64,000 nucleotides of DNA from the NCBI GenBank assembly GCA_964454675.1, contig CAYVUB010000003.1, positions 1 through 64,000 on the forward strand. Reading direction: 5' to 3'. Position numbers and translations under genes: made by a program. The notes under the pieces were generated by a model that saw only the letters and a list, made by a program, of their open reading frames with translations, made no database searches and was not told the origin of the DNA. Shown piece after piece: positions 1 to 7,374 of the stretch. Each line of letters begins with the position of its first letter. Within the stretch, counting starts at the first letter, position 1. This DNA comes from CAYVUB01 sp964454675 (GTDB lineage: Bacteria > Bacteroidota > Bacteroidia > Flavobacteriales > Flavobacteriaceae).

Positions 1-2
1 AA

Positions 3-80
3 AACAAAAAATATCTTATCAAAAAAAAGCTCAACATCCGCAACGATGTTGATATTTACCAATGGCTTGACGAAATGTAA
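3..80 (+). CDS. C-terminal end of an unidentified protein (partial)
   Basis: The third frame is open from the window edge and stops with TAA at 78-80, giving about 25 residues that end in YQWLDEM. The other two plus frames give unlikely compositions or stop earlier. The mix of lysines with a hydrophobic and acidic end looks like real protein, but the fragment is too short to place in a family. A gene running in from the left is the simplest reading. Confidence 0.4.
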   Translation, partial: NKKYLIKKKLNIRNDVDIYQWLDEM

Positions 81-206
81 TTTATTTACAATAAGGTATT
101 TATAAAATAAATTAACAGGTCGTTATACTTTCGTGATAGTCATTTCTTGGCTTGTTTTGCCTTTTCCTGCAACTTTGCCACAACTAATCCTAAAACCCAA
201 ACCGCT

Positions 207-1241
207 ATGAAAAAAACTTTACAATTCAGTATCGCTTTTGCCCTGTTATTAGTATGCGGAAAAGCCCAAGCCCAATGTCCTACACCAAACTCTGATGGAT
301 ACGTTTACTTAAGCTCTCAGGCAGAAGTAGATGCGTTTATAATTAACTACCCAAATTGTACAGAGATTGAAGGCGGTTTGCTTATCGGGGATTATGAAAA
401 TCCAAGTGATATAACAAACTTATTGCCTTTAAGCAATCTGACTTCTGTGGGAGGTTTTGAAATTTATGCAGGAGGGCTTGAAATTTTTAATTCTCAATTA
501 ACCTCACTTTCAGGGTTAGAGAGCCTGATTTGGGTAGGAGAATTGAATATTGTTGGAAATAATGCTTTAATCTCACTTTCAGGATTAAACAACTTGACTA
601 CCATAACAACAACAGGTAATCTTGTTATTTTTGAAAATAATGTCTTAACTTCACTAACGGCATTAGATAATCTGACTTCTGTGGGAGGGCTTTCAATTTA
701 TCTTAATCCTCAATTAACCTCACTTTCAGGGTTGAATAATCTGAATTATGTAGGGTGGATACTCGATATTTATGGAAATTCCCAATTAACCGATATATCT
801 GCCTTGCAGAATGTAAACCTTGCAAATGTGAATGAAGAATGGTGGTCTGGTTTATTTATTTGGAATAACTCTCTACTTGAAGTTTGCAACCTGCCTAATT
901 TCTGTGCATATCTGGCTAATGACCCCGATACACACCCAAGAGATATATACGATAACGCAGGAGATTGTATCAGTGAGCAAGCGGTATTAAATGCGTGTTC
1001 TTTGAGTATGGAAGATAATGCGTTCAGTGAGGTAACGGTTTATCCCAATCCTGTAAAAGACATATTGCATTTCAGCCAAGAAATCCATAAAATAACCCTA
1101 ACAGACCTTACAGGCAAAGTACTTTCCACTCAAAACAACAGCAGTCAAACAGATATATCGGGGTTGAAAAATGGGGTGTATCTTGTTATCATAGAAACAG
1201 AAAACGGTTTGAAAGAGACGAAGAAAGTGGTGAAAAGGTAA
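207..1241 (+). CDS. Secreted leucine-rich-repeat-like protein with type IX secretion sorting domain
   Basis: The protein starts with a clear signal peptide (MKKTLQFSIAFALLLVCGKA), which is why I place the start at the ATG at 207 and not 60 bases upstream. The middle part is a series of roughly 22-25 residue units with the pattern LTSLSGLxNL, resembling receptor L-domain or leucine-rich repeats. The last 70 or so residues (VYPNPVKD, then LTDLTGKVL, ISGLKNGVYLV and a basic end) match the type A C-terminal sorting domain of the type IX secretion system. The protein is therefore expected on the cell surface or outside the cell. The repeats suggest binding or adhesion, but no ligand can be named. 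Two segments of the repeat DNA are nearly identical, which suggests recent internal duplication. It converges on the TlpA-like gene across a shared hairpin. Confidence 0.85.
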   Translation: MKKTLQFSIAFALLLVCGKAQAQCPTPNSDGYVYLSSQAEVDAFIINYPNCTEIEGGLLIGDYENPSDITNLLPLSNLTSVGGFEIYAGGLEIFNSQLTSLSGLESLIWVGELNIVGNNALISLSGLNNLTTITTTGNLVIFENNVLTSLTALDNLTSVGGLSIYLNPQLTSLSGLNNLNYVGWILDIYGNSQLTDISALQNVNLANVNEEWWSGLFIWNNSLLEVCNLPNFCAYLANDPDTHPRDIYDNAGDCISEQAVLNACSLSMEDNAFSEVTVYPNPVKDILHFSQEIHKITLTDLTGKVLSTQNNSSQTDISGLKNGVYLVIIETENGLKETKKVVKR

Positions 1242-1251
1242 AGTAATAAAA

Positions 1252-1283
1252 AAACCTCACAGGTTTTTATACTTGTGAGGTTT
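1252..1283. terminator. Bidirectional hairpin terminator between convergent genes
   Basis: The arms AAACCTCAC (1252-1260) and GTGAGGTTT (1275-1283) pair perfectly around a 14-base loop. The hairpin lies just past the stop of the secreted repeat protein and just past the stop of the convergent TlpA-like gene. An A-rich run on the left gives a U-tract for minus-strand transcripts. Confidence 0.7.
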
Positions 1284-1304
1284 AACCTAAATTATTAAAT
1301 GCGG

Positions 1305-2351
1305 TTAAATTTTAAGCTCGTTGAACAGTTCAATCAGTTTATCGCTTGAAGGTCTTGGCGCATCTGCCGATACTATGTTACCATTGGGATCAATAAGAAT
1401 AAATCTCGGGATACCGTTTATTTTATAATTTTGTATAAAATCTGATTGCCATGCCTTATCAGAAAATAACTGAACTCCTCCAAGTTCCCTGTCAGCAATC
1501 ATTTGTTTCCAGCCATCTTTTGCAGCTGCTGCGGCTTCTTCTTGTGTAGCTGCTTTGTATCCGCGGCCATCATCAACAGAAATGCTTACAAATTCAATGT
1601 TTTTACCATGGTATTTTTTCTCAACTTCTTTTAAAAATGGAATTTCAGCTTTACATGGACCGCACCAGGTTGCCCAAATATCAAAATACACATATTTTCC
1701 TTTAAAATCGCTTATAGATGTTGTGCCTCCTTTATAGTTTTCATAATTTTCAAAAGTTGGCGATGCCATACCTTTCGGGAATGCTTCTCTTAAAGCGATA
1801 GCGCCTGCAAAATAGTTATTGAACATATTAAGCAAAGGTTCCAACTCGTTGTTGGCTTGTGTGGTAATTAAAGAATCAACATCTTTTGAAGAATTATAAA
1901 ATTCCGAAAGTTTGCTTCGTATGCTGTTCATTTCATTTTTTAATCCTTCAGAACTTAAACTGCTTAGTCTATCCTGATCAAAAAGTTGTTCTTCAAGCAA
2001 TGCTTTTTTTGCTAAAAACGTACTGTGCTCAGCACCAAATCCGGAGTATTTAACGGTTTCGTCAAATTCTTTGGCATCAACGGTTACATCCAGTTCATAA
2101 CCGTTTCTCAGAAAAACGGCAGTAGCTTCGGTACCGTCAAACAAATTATATATACCGGGTTCAACTTTTAAGGTGTCTTTAAAAGTACCGTCTTCATCTA
2201 CTTTTATGGTTTTTGAAAATGTTCTGGTAACAACAAGTAACGAATCACTGTTTTTATTGGTGATTTTTCCTGATAAGGTAACGTAATCTTTCGGCTCTTT
2301 CTGGCAGCTCACTATAGCTATGGCAGCCAGTAGTATAAGTATGTATTTCAT
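1305..2351 (-). CDS. TlpA/ResA-like thioredoxin-domain lipoprotein
   Basis: The N-terminus is a lipoprotein signal (AAIAIVSC, lipidated Cys at residue 16), so the protein should be anchored facing the periplasm. Residues 25-105 look like the small beta-rich domain (DUF4369-like) often found before the catalytic domain in Bacteroidota. Residues 205-348 form a thioredoxin fold with the redox motif CGPC at 230-233 in the context DIWATWCGPCK, and the cis-proline at about 315 (INGIPRF). This layout is that of TlpA/ResA-type thiol-disulfide oxidoreductases, which reduce or isomerise disulfides in exported proteins. The substrate cannot be told from sequence. The gene is monocistronic by spacing and has its own promoter. 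Confidence 0.9.
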   Translation of the reverse strand: MKYILILLAAIAIVSCQKEPKDYVTLSGKITNKNSDSLLVVTRTFSKTIKVDEDGTFKDTLKVEPGIYNLFDGTEATAVFLRNGYELDVTVDAKEFDETVKYSGFGAEHSTFLAKKALLEEQLFDQDRLSSLSSEGLKNEMNSIRSKLSEFYNSSKDVDSLITTQANNELEPLLNMFNNYFAGAIALREAFPKGMASPTFENYENYKGGTTSISDFKGKYVYFDIWATWCGPCKAEIPFLKEVEKKYHGKNIEFVSISVDDGRGYKAATQEEAAAAAKDGWKQMIADRELGGVQLFSDKAWQSDFIQNYKINGIPRFILIDPNGNIVSADAPRPSSDKLIELFNELKI

Positions 2352-2370
2352 ATTTTAATTAAATTTTTTT

Positions 2371-2397
2371 CAAAAGTAACAGTTTATAAGGGAGCAA
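2371..2397 (-). promoter_or_regulatory. Bacteroidota-type promoter for the TlpA-like gene
   Basis: Read on the minus strand, TTG (2395-2397), a 16-base spacer and TACTTTTG (2371-2378) match the Bacteroidota consensus TTG / TAnnTTTG. The predicted transcript start falls some 10-15 bases upstream of the ATG at 2351. Confidence 0.6.
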
Positions 2398-2474
2398 TCA
2401 ATATTTTATTAATTATTAACATAAGTTGCATAATTATATCCTAATGTTGAATTTTGGTCAAATTTATCAACCTA

Positions 2475-3986
2475 ATGGATTCAATACATCATATTTCTTC
2501 TCAAACACTTGAATTATCTACAATTAATGATATTATCATTCAAGATAAAAAACTGCAATTATCTGAAGATTCGGTAAAAAAAATACAAGATTGCAGGGAT
2601 TACCTCGATCGCAGGATGCAGCAGCAGGACGCGCCCATTTACGGAATCAACACAGGTTTTGGTTCTTTGTATAACGTAAAAATATCAAAAGATAAGCTTA
2701 CCCGGCTTCAGGAAAATCTGGTAATGTCTCACGCTTGCGGTACAGGCGATAAAGTACCTGATGCTGTTGTAAAGCTGATGCTGCTTTTAAAGATACAATC
2801 GTTAAGCTACGGTCATAGTGGTGTGCAGGTTGCAACGGTCAACAGGCTGATTGATTTTTATAATCACGATATACTGCCTGTGGTTTACACACAAGGTTCA
2901 CTTGGTGCTTCGGGCGATTTGGCACCATTGGCACATTTATCGCTGCCGCTTATAGGTAAAGGCGAGGTTGTTTATAAAGGGGAAATTGTTGATGCGGCAA
3001 CTGTTTTAAACAAGTTTAACTGGCAGCCTGTCACATTATTGTCAAAAGAAGGATTGGCATTATTAAACGGAACACAATTTATGAGTGCTTACGGAATTCA
3101 TTTGCTGTTAAAATCTTACAAACTGTCTTATCTGGCAGATTTAATAGGAAGCATTTCATTAGATGCTTTTGATGGCCGTATAGAACCGTTTAACGAATTG
3201 GTACATTTGGTACGGCCTCATAAGGGACAACTAAAAACGGCAGAGCGTATCCGGGAATTTATGGACGGTAGCGAGTTGATTAAACAGCAAAAACAGCATG
3301 TTCAAGATCCATATTCATTCCGGTGCATACCACAGGTTCACGGCGCATCAAAGGATACTATTGAGTTTGTTCATAAAACATTCAAAACCGAAATTAATTC
3401 TGTTACTGATAATCCCAATATATTTTCAAAAGAGGACGAAATTATTTCGGGAGGTAATTTTCACGGACAACCACTGGCGCTGGCACTGGATTATTTAAAA
3501 ATTGCCATGGCAGAGCTTGGCAATATTTCAGAACGCCGCACATATCAGTTAATTTCGGGACAAAGAGGATTGCCTGCGTTTTTGGTTGATGATCCCGGGC
3601 TCAACTCAGGATTTATGATTCCGCAATATACGGCAGCAAGCATTGTGAGTGCCAATAAACAACTGGCAACACCGGCAAGCATAGATTCTATCGTGTCCTC
3701 AAACGGGCAAGAAGATCATGTAAGCATGGGAGCAAATGCAGCAACACAGGCGTACTCTTTGGTATATAATGTAGAGCGTATTTTGGCAATAGAATTGTTA
3801 AATGCGTCTCAGGCTATGGAGTTTAGAAGGCCTATACCGTCATCTTCGTTTATTGAATCGTTCTTAACAAGTTATAGATCAGATGTGAATTTTGTAAAAA
3901 AAGATGAAACTTTATATTATCTGATAAAAAAATCTATACATTTTATCAATGATTTTTGCATTGAAAATGAATTGCTTTTCGATTAA
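2475..3986 (+). CDS. hutH: Histidine ammonia-lyase
   Basis: This 503-residue protein belongs to the MIO-dependent aromatic amino acid ammonia-lyases. The triad that forms the MIO cofactor is Ala145-Ser146-Gly147 in GSLGASGDLAPLAHLSL. Tyr56 (IYGINTGFG) is the catalytic tyrosine. Ser85-His86 in NLVMSHACGTG is the pair that marks histidine rather than tyrosine or phenylalanine specificity, and the QEDHVSMG segment near the C-terminus also fits HutH. The enzyme converts L-histidine to urocanate and ammonia, the first step of histidine breakdown. The open frame extends upstream to a TTG at 2454, but the ATG at 2475 gives the expected N-terminus. No hutU, hutI or hutG lies beside it, which is unusual for a pure catabolic role. 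Confidence 0.9.
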   Translation: MDSIHHISSQTLELSTINDIIIQDKKLQLSEDSVKKIQDCRDYLDRRMQQQDAPIYGINTGFGSLYNVKISKDKLTRLQENLVMSHACGTGDKVPDAVVKLMLLLKIQSLSYGHSGVQVATVNRLIDFYNHDILPVVYTQGSLGASGDLAPLAHLSLPLIGKGEVVYKGEIVDAATVLNKFNWQPVTLLSKEGLALLNGTQFMSAYGIHLLLKSYKLSYLADLIGSISLDAFDGRIEPFNELVHLVRPHKGQLKTAERIREFMDGSELIKQQKQHVQDPYSFRCIPQVHGASKDTIEFVHKTFKTEINSVTDNPNIFSKEDEIISGGNFHGQPLALALDYLKIAMAELGNISERRTYQLISGQRGLPAFLVDDPGLNSGFMIPQYTAASIVSANKQLATPASIDSIVSSNGQEDHVSMGANAATQAYSLVYNVERILAIELLNASQAMEFRRPIPSSSFIESFLTSYRSDVNFVKKDETLYYLIKKSIHFINDFCIENELLFD

Positions 3987-3989
3987 AAC

Positions 3990-4013
3990 AGAAAAACAGT
4001 TAACTGCTTTTCT
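3990..4013 (+). terminator. Hairpin after hutH
   Basis: AGAAAA-a-CAGT and ACTG-c-TTTTCT form a near-perfect 24-base hairpin directly after the hutH stop codon, followed by a T-rich stretch. Confidence 0.55.
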
Positions 4014-4085
4014 TTATTTTGTGGAATAGCCTGTACTTGAGAATGATTGAAAAGGAATGTAAAGGTGGCAGGTAGTGAATAAATA

Positions 4086-4463
4086 TTACTTAAGCTCAAT
4101 ATTTGTTATGGTTTTTGCCCATCGTATAGCATCGTTTAGAGTATCAAAAATTTCAAAAGGTTTATTGAAGAAAAGCTTTTCAATCTCGGCATTGGTTTTT
4201 GCTTTGTAATCTTTTGATACTACTGCAAAACCTTTTAAATTAGGAATTTTGGAAGTTTCAAAATAAACTTTTGGATTTACAGAGTATGATTTTAACCTGT
4301 GCGTGATATAAACAAATTTTTTGTTTTTGAAGTACGTATCAACAATGTTCAGTAAAATTTGATTATGTTCAGGGGTAATGGTAACACCTTCATTTATGAT
4401 ATTGATCAGATAGTTATCATAAATGTGCATTTCACAAAAATCAAATTTTAATACATCTGTCAT
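4086..4463 (-). CDS. Small conserved-looking protein of unknown function, possibly STAS-like
   Basis: This 125-residue protein has no signal peptide or membrane segment. The order of strands and helices that can be guessed (FCEMHIYDNYLINIINEG, then a helix of about 20 residues, then KFVYITHRL, then FAVVSKDYK, then a final amphipathic helix) resembles the SpoIIAA/STAS-like fold of small Bacteroidota proteins. No catalytic motif is visible, so the name rests on fold impression only. It follows hutH in convergent orientation and precedes the clpC terminator, and its role is unknown. Confidence 0.65.
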   Translation of the reverse strand: MTDVLKFDFCEMHIYDNYLINIINEGVTITPEHNQILLNIVDTYFKNKKFVYITHRLKSYSVNPKVYFETSKIPNLKGFAVVSKDYKAKTNAEIEKLFFNKPFEIFDTLNDAIRWAKTITNIELK

Positions 4464-4501
4464 AAATTAAATTTACGGAGAAACGCTTGTTTAAGCAAAA
4501 A

Positions 4502-4532
4502 AAAACGCCTTTTTGTATAAAAAAGACGTTTT
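4502..4532 (-). terminator. Rho-independent terminator of clpC
   Basis: AAAACG-c-CTTTTT and AAAAAG-a-CGTTTT pair with one mismatch around a short loop. On the minus strand the hairpin follows the clpC stop codon and is followed by a U-tract encoded by the A-run at about 4496-4505. Confidence 0.65.
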
Positions 4533-4552
4533 ATTGTTAATAGATTAATTAT

Positions 4553-7102
4553 CTATGATTCCGTTTGTTTTTTTGATTTTTCAATTGTAATTACCAGCTC
4601 GTTTGTATTTGAGTCCAAATCCAATTTGATTTTATCGCCTTCATGAATATGCGTTGTAATTATTTCTTCGGCAATGGTATCTTCAACATACTTTTGTATG
4701 GCACGCTTTAAAGGTCTTGCTCCATAGTCTTTATCAAATCCTTTTTCGGCAATATAATCTTTTGCGTTGTCGCTCAAAATAAGTTCATATCCTAAATCTT
4801 TAATACGCAAAATGAGTTTTTCCAGTTCAATATCAATAATCTTATCAATGTCTTCTTTTTCCAAAGCATTGAAAACCATCACATCGTCTATACGGTTTAA
4901 AAATTCGGGTGCAAATGCCTTTTTAAGAGCATTTTCTATGATGCTTTTTGAGTTGTCGTCTGCCTGAGCTGTTTTTGCAGCTGTGCCAAATCCGACACCC
5001 TGACCAAAGTCTTTGAGCCTTCTGGCACCTATATTTGATGTCATGATGATAATGGTATTTCTAAAATCAATTTTACGACCTAAGCTGTCTGTCAAAAATC
5101 CGTCATCAAGCACTTGTAAAAGCATATTAAATACATCGGGGTGTGCTTTTTCAATTTCGTCAAGCAATACCACGGCATAAGGTTTGCGTCTTATTTTTTC
5201 GGTTAATTGACCGCCTTCTTCATACCCTACGTATCCCGGAGGTGCACCGACCAATCGTGATATAGAAAATTTTTCCATATACTCACTCATATCAATTCGT
5301 ATCAAAGCATCTTCACTGTCAAACAGCTGTTTAGCAAGTACTTTTGCCAACTGCGTTTTGCCAACGCCTGTTTGCCCCAGGAATATAAATGAGCCGATAG
5401 GTTTATTCGGGTCTTTAAGCCCTGCACGATTACGCTGAATGGCTTTTACAACCTTTGAAACCGCTTCGTCTTGACCAATGACTTTACCTTTAATTAAATC
5501 CGGTAATTTTGCCAGTTTATTGCTTTCGGTTTGGGCAATTCTGTTTACAGGAATGCCTGTCATCATCGATACAACATCGGCGACGTTGTCTTCTGTCACG
5601 ATTTCACGGTGTAACTTGGTTTCTTCTTCCCATTTTTCCTGGGCTAAAGCTAAATCCTTTTCTATGCGTTTTTCATCATCGCGAAGTTTTGCGGCTTCTT
5701 CATATTTTTGTTTTTTAACAACATTATTTTTGGTTTCTCTTACATCTTCCAGCTGCTTTTCAAGTTCCAGTATTTGTTTTGGCACTTCAATATTTGTAAT
5801 GTGTACACGTGAGCCGGCTTCATCCAATGCATCAATGGCTTTATCCGGTAAAAACCGTTCGGTCATGTAGCGGCTTGTCAGTTTTACACAGGCTTCTATG
5901 GCTTCCGGTGTATATTCAACATTGTGGTGTTCTTCATATTTATCTTTGATGTTATTCAAGATTTGTATGGTTTCCTCAACGGTTGTCGGCTCTACAATTA
6001 CTTTTTGAAAACGACGTTCTAATGCGCCGTCTTTTTCGATATATTGTCTGTATTCATCAAGTGTTGTAGCCCCAATACATTGAATTTCGCCTCTTGCCAG
6101 CGCAGGTTTGAACATATTGGAAGCATCCAGGCTTCCGGTTGCGCCTCCGGCACCAACAATGGTATGGATTTCATCAATAAAAAGGATAATATCATCATTT
6201 TTTTCAAGCTCATTCATTACGGCTTTCATACGTTCTTCAAACTGGCCTCTGTATTTGGTTCCGGCAACAAGGCTTGCCAAATCGAGTGTTACAACACGCT
6301 TGTTGAAAAGAATGCGGGATACTTTCTTTTTGATGATACGCAGTGCCAAACCTTCGGCAATAGCCGATTTTCCAACGCCCGGCTCGCCTATAAGTAACGG
6401 ATTGTTCTTTTTACGGCGGCTTAAAATTTGTGAAACACGTTGTATTTCTTTTTCTCTGCCCACAACAGGGTCAAGTTTACCTTCTTCGGCAAGTACGGTC
6501 AAATCACGCCCAAAATTGTCCAGAACAGGTGTTTTTGACTTTTTGGCAGTTTTTGAAGCCGACTGGCTGAACGGGTTTTGTTTTGCATCATCATCTTCAT
6601 TGATGTCATCATCAGAAAAAGATTCTGCTTTTGGTGGTTCTGTATAATCGTCGTCTTTTGTTGTCATAAATTTGAATTGTTCTTTTACATTGTCATAATC
6701 CACTTTAAGCTTGTTTAACAGCTTGGTAGTCGGGTCATTTTCATTTCTTAAAATACACAGTAATAAATGCGCTGTGTTTATAGAAGTGCTTTGAAACAAC
6801 TTGGCTTCCAGAAACGTGGTTTTTAAAGCACGTTCTGCTTGTCTTGTAAGATGCAGGTTTTTCTTTTCGGTTGAAGCCATAGAAACATTTGAATTTGCAG
6901 GGCTTAGTATTTCTACTTTACGCCTTAAATGGTTTAAATCAACATCTAAAGCGCTCAAAATATCAATAGCTTTACCATTGCCGTCACGTAAAAGACCAAG
7001 CATTAAATGCTCTGTACCTATAAAATCATGACCTAAGCGCAGCGCTTCTTCTTTGCTAAACGCTATCACATCTTTAACTCTTGGGGAAAAATTATCGTCC
7101 AT
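4553..7102 (-). CDS. clpC: ClpC-type ATP-dependent protease ATPase subunit
   Basis: This is a two-ring AAA+ unfoldase of 849 residues that feeds substrates to ClpP in the cytoplasm. From the N-terminus it shows two Clp-N repeats (GHDFIGTEHLMLGLL and a later copy), the first AAA module with Walker A GEPGVGKSAIAEG and Walker B LFIDEIH, a UVR-like coiled middle domain (KQKYEEAAKLRDDE) typical of ClpC rather than ClpB, and the second AAA module with Walker A GQTGVGKTQLAK and LLDEIEKAHPDV. It ends with the small D2 domain. I use the ATG at 7102, preceded by AAGGAT, because the 12 residues upstream (MFLLFLCRKDIT) are not conserved-looking. The gene is divergent from gyrA. Confidence 0.95.
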   Translation of the reverse strand: MDDNFSPRVKDVIAFSKEEALRLGHDFIGTEHLMLGLLRDGNGKAIDILSALDVDLNHLRRKVEILSPANSNVSMASTEKKNLHLTRQAERALKTTFLEAKLFQSTSINTAHLLLCILRNENDPTTKLLNKLKVDYDNVKEQFKFMTTKDDDYTEPPKAESFSDDDINEDDDAKQNPFSQSASKTAKKSKTPVLDNFGRDLTVLAEEGKLDPVVGREKEIQRVSQILSRRKKNNPLLIGEPGVGKSAIAEGLALRIIKKKVSRILFNKRVVTLDLASLVAGTKYRGQFEERMKAVMNELEKNDDIILFIDEIHTIVGAGGATGSLDASNMFKPALARGEIQCIGATTLDEYRQYIEKDGALERRFQKVIVEPTTVEETIQILNNIKDKYEEHHNVEYTPEAIEACVKLTSRYMTERFLPDKAIDALDEAGSRVHITNIEVPKQILELEKQLEDVRETKNNVVKKQKYEEAAKLRDDEKRIEKDLALAQEKWEEETKLHREIVTEDNVADVVSMMTGIPVNRIAQTESNKLAKLPDLIKGKVIGQDEAVSKVVKAIQRNRAGLKDPNKPIGSFIFLGQTGVGKTQLAKVLAKQLFDSEDALIRIDMSEYMEKFSISRLVGAPPGYVGYEEGGQLTEKIRRKPYAVVLLDEIEKAHPDVFNMLLQVLDDGFLTDSLGRKIDFRNTIIIMTSNIGARRLKDFGQGVGFGTAAKTAQADDNSKSIIENALKKAFAPEFLNRIDDVMVFNALEKEDIDKIIDIELEKLILRIKDLGYELILSDNAKDYIAEKGFDKDYGARPLKRAIQKYVEDTIAEEIITTHIHEGDKIKLDLDSNTNELVITIEKSKKQTES

Positions 7103-7374
7103 AGTAATATCCTTTCTGCATAAAAATAATAAAAACAAGGATATAAAGTCAAAAACTATACCTTATTTCTTTTTTGTGTTGCTAATTGAATAAAAAACTT
7201 ATCAATATCAAAGAAATAAAGACGATATTTATCAAATGTTTTGAGGTCTGTTTTGTTAATAAAAAAGACCAAAAAATACAGATAAAAATACTGCCACAAC
7301 TATCAAAATGCGTATCTTGGCACACCCGAAGTTTAGGGATAAAAACCGACAAAAAAACTAATTTAAAATATAAT

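Noticed and set aside
5478..5870. Long open frame on the strand opposite clpC
   Set aside because: It is serine-rich and antisense to a well conserved ATPase domain, as expected from codon bias of the real gene.
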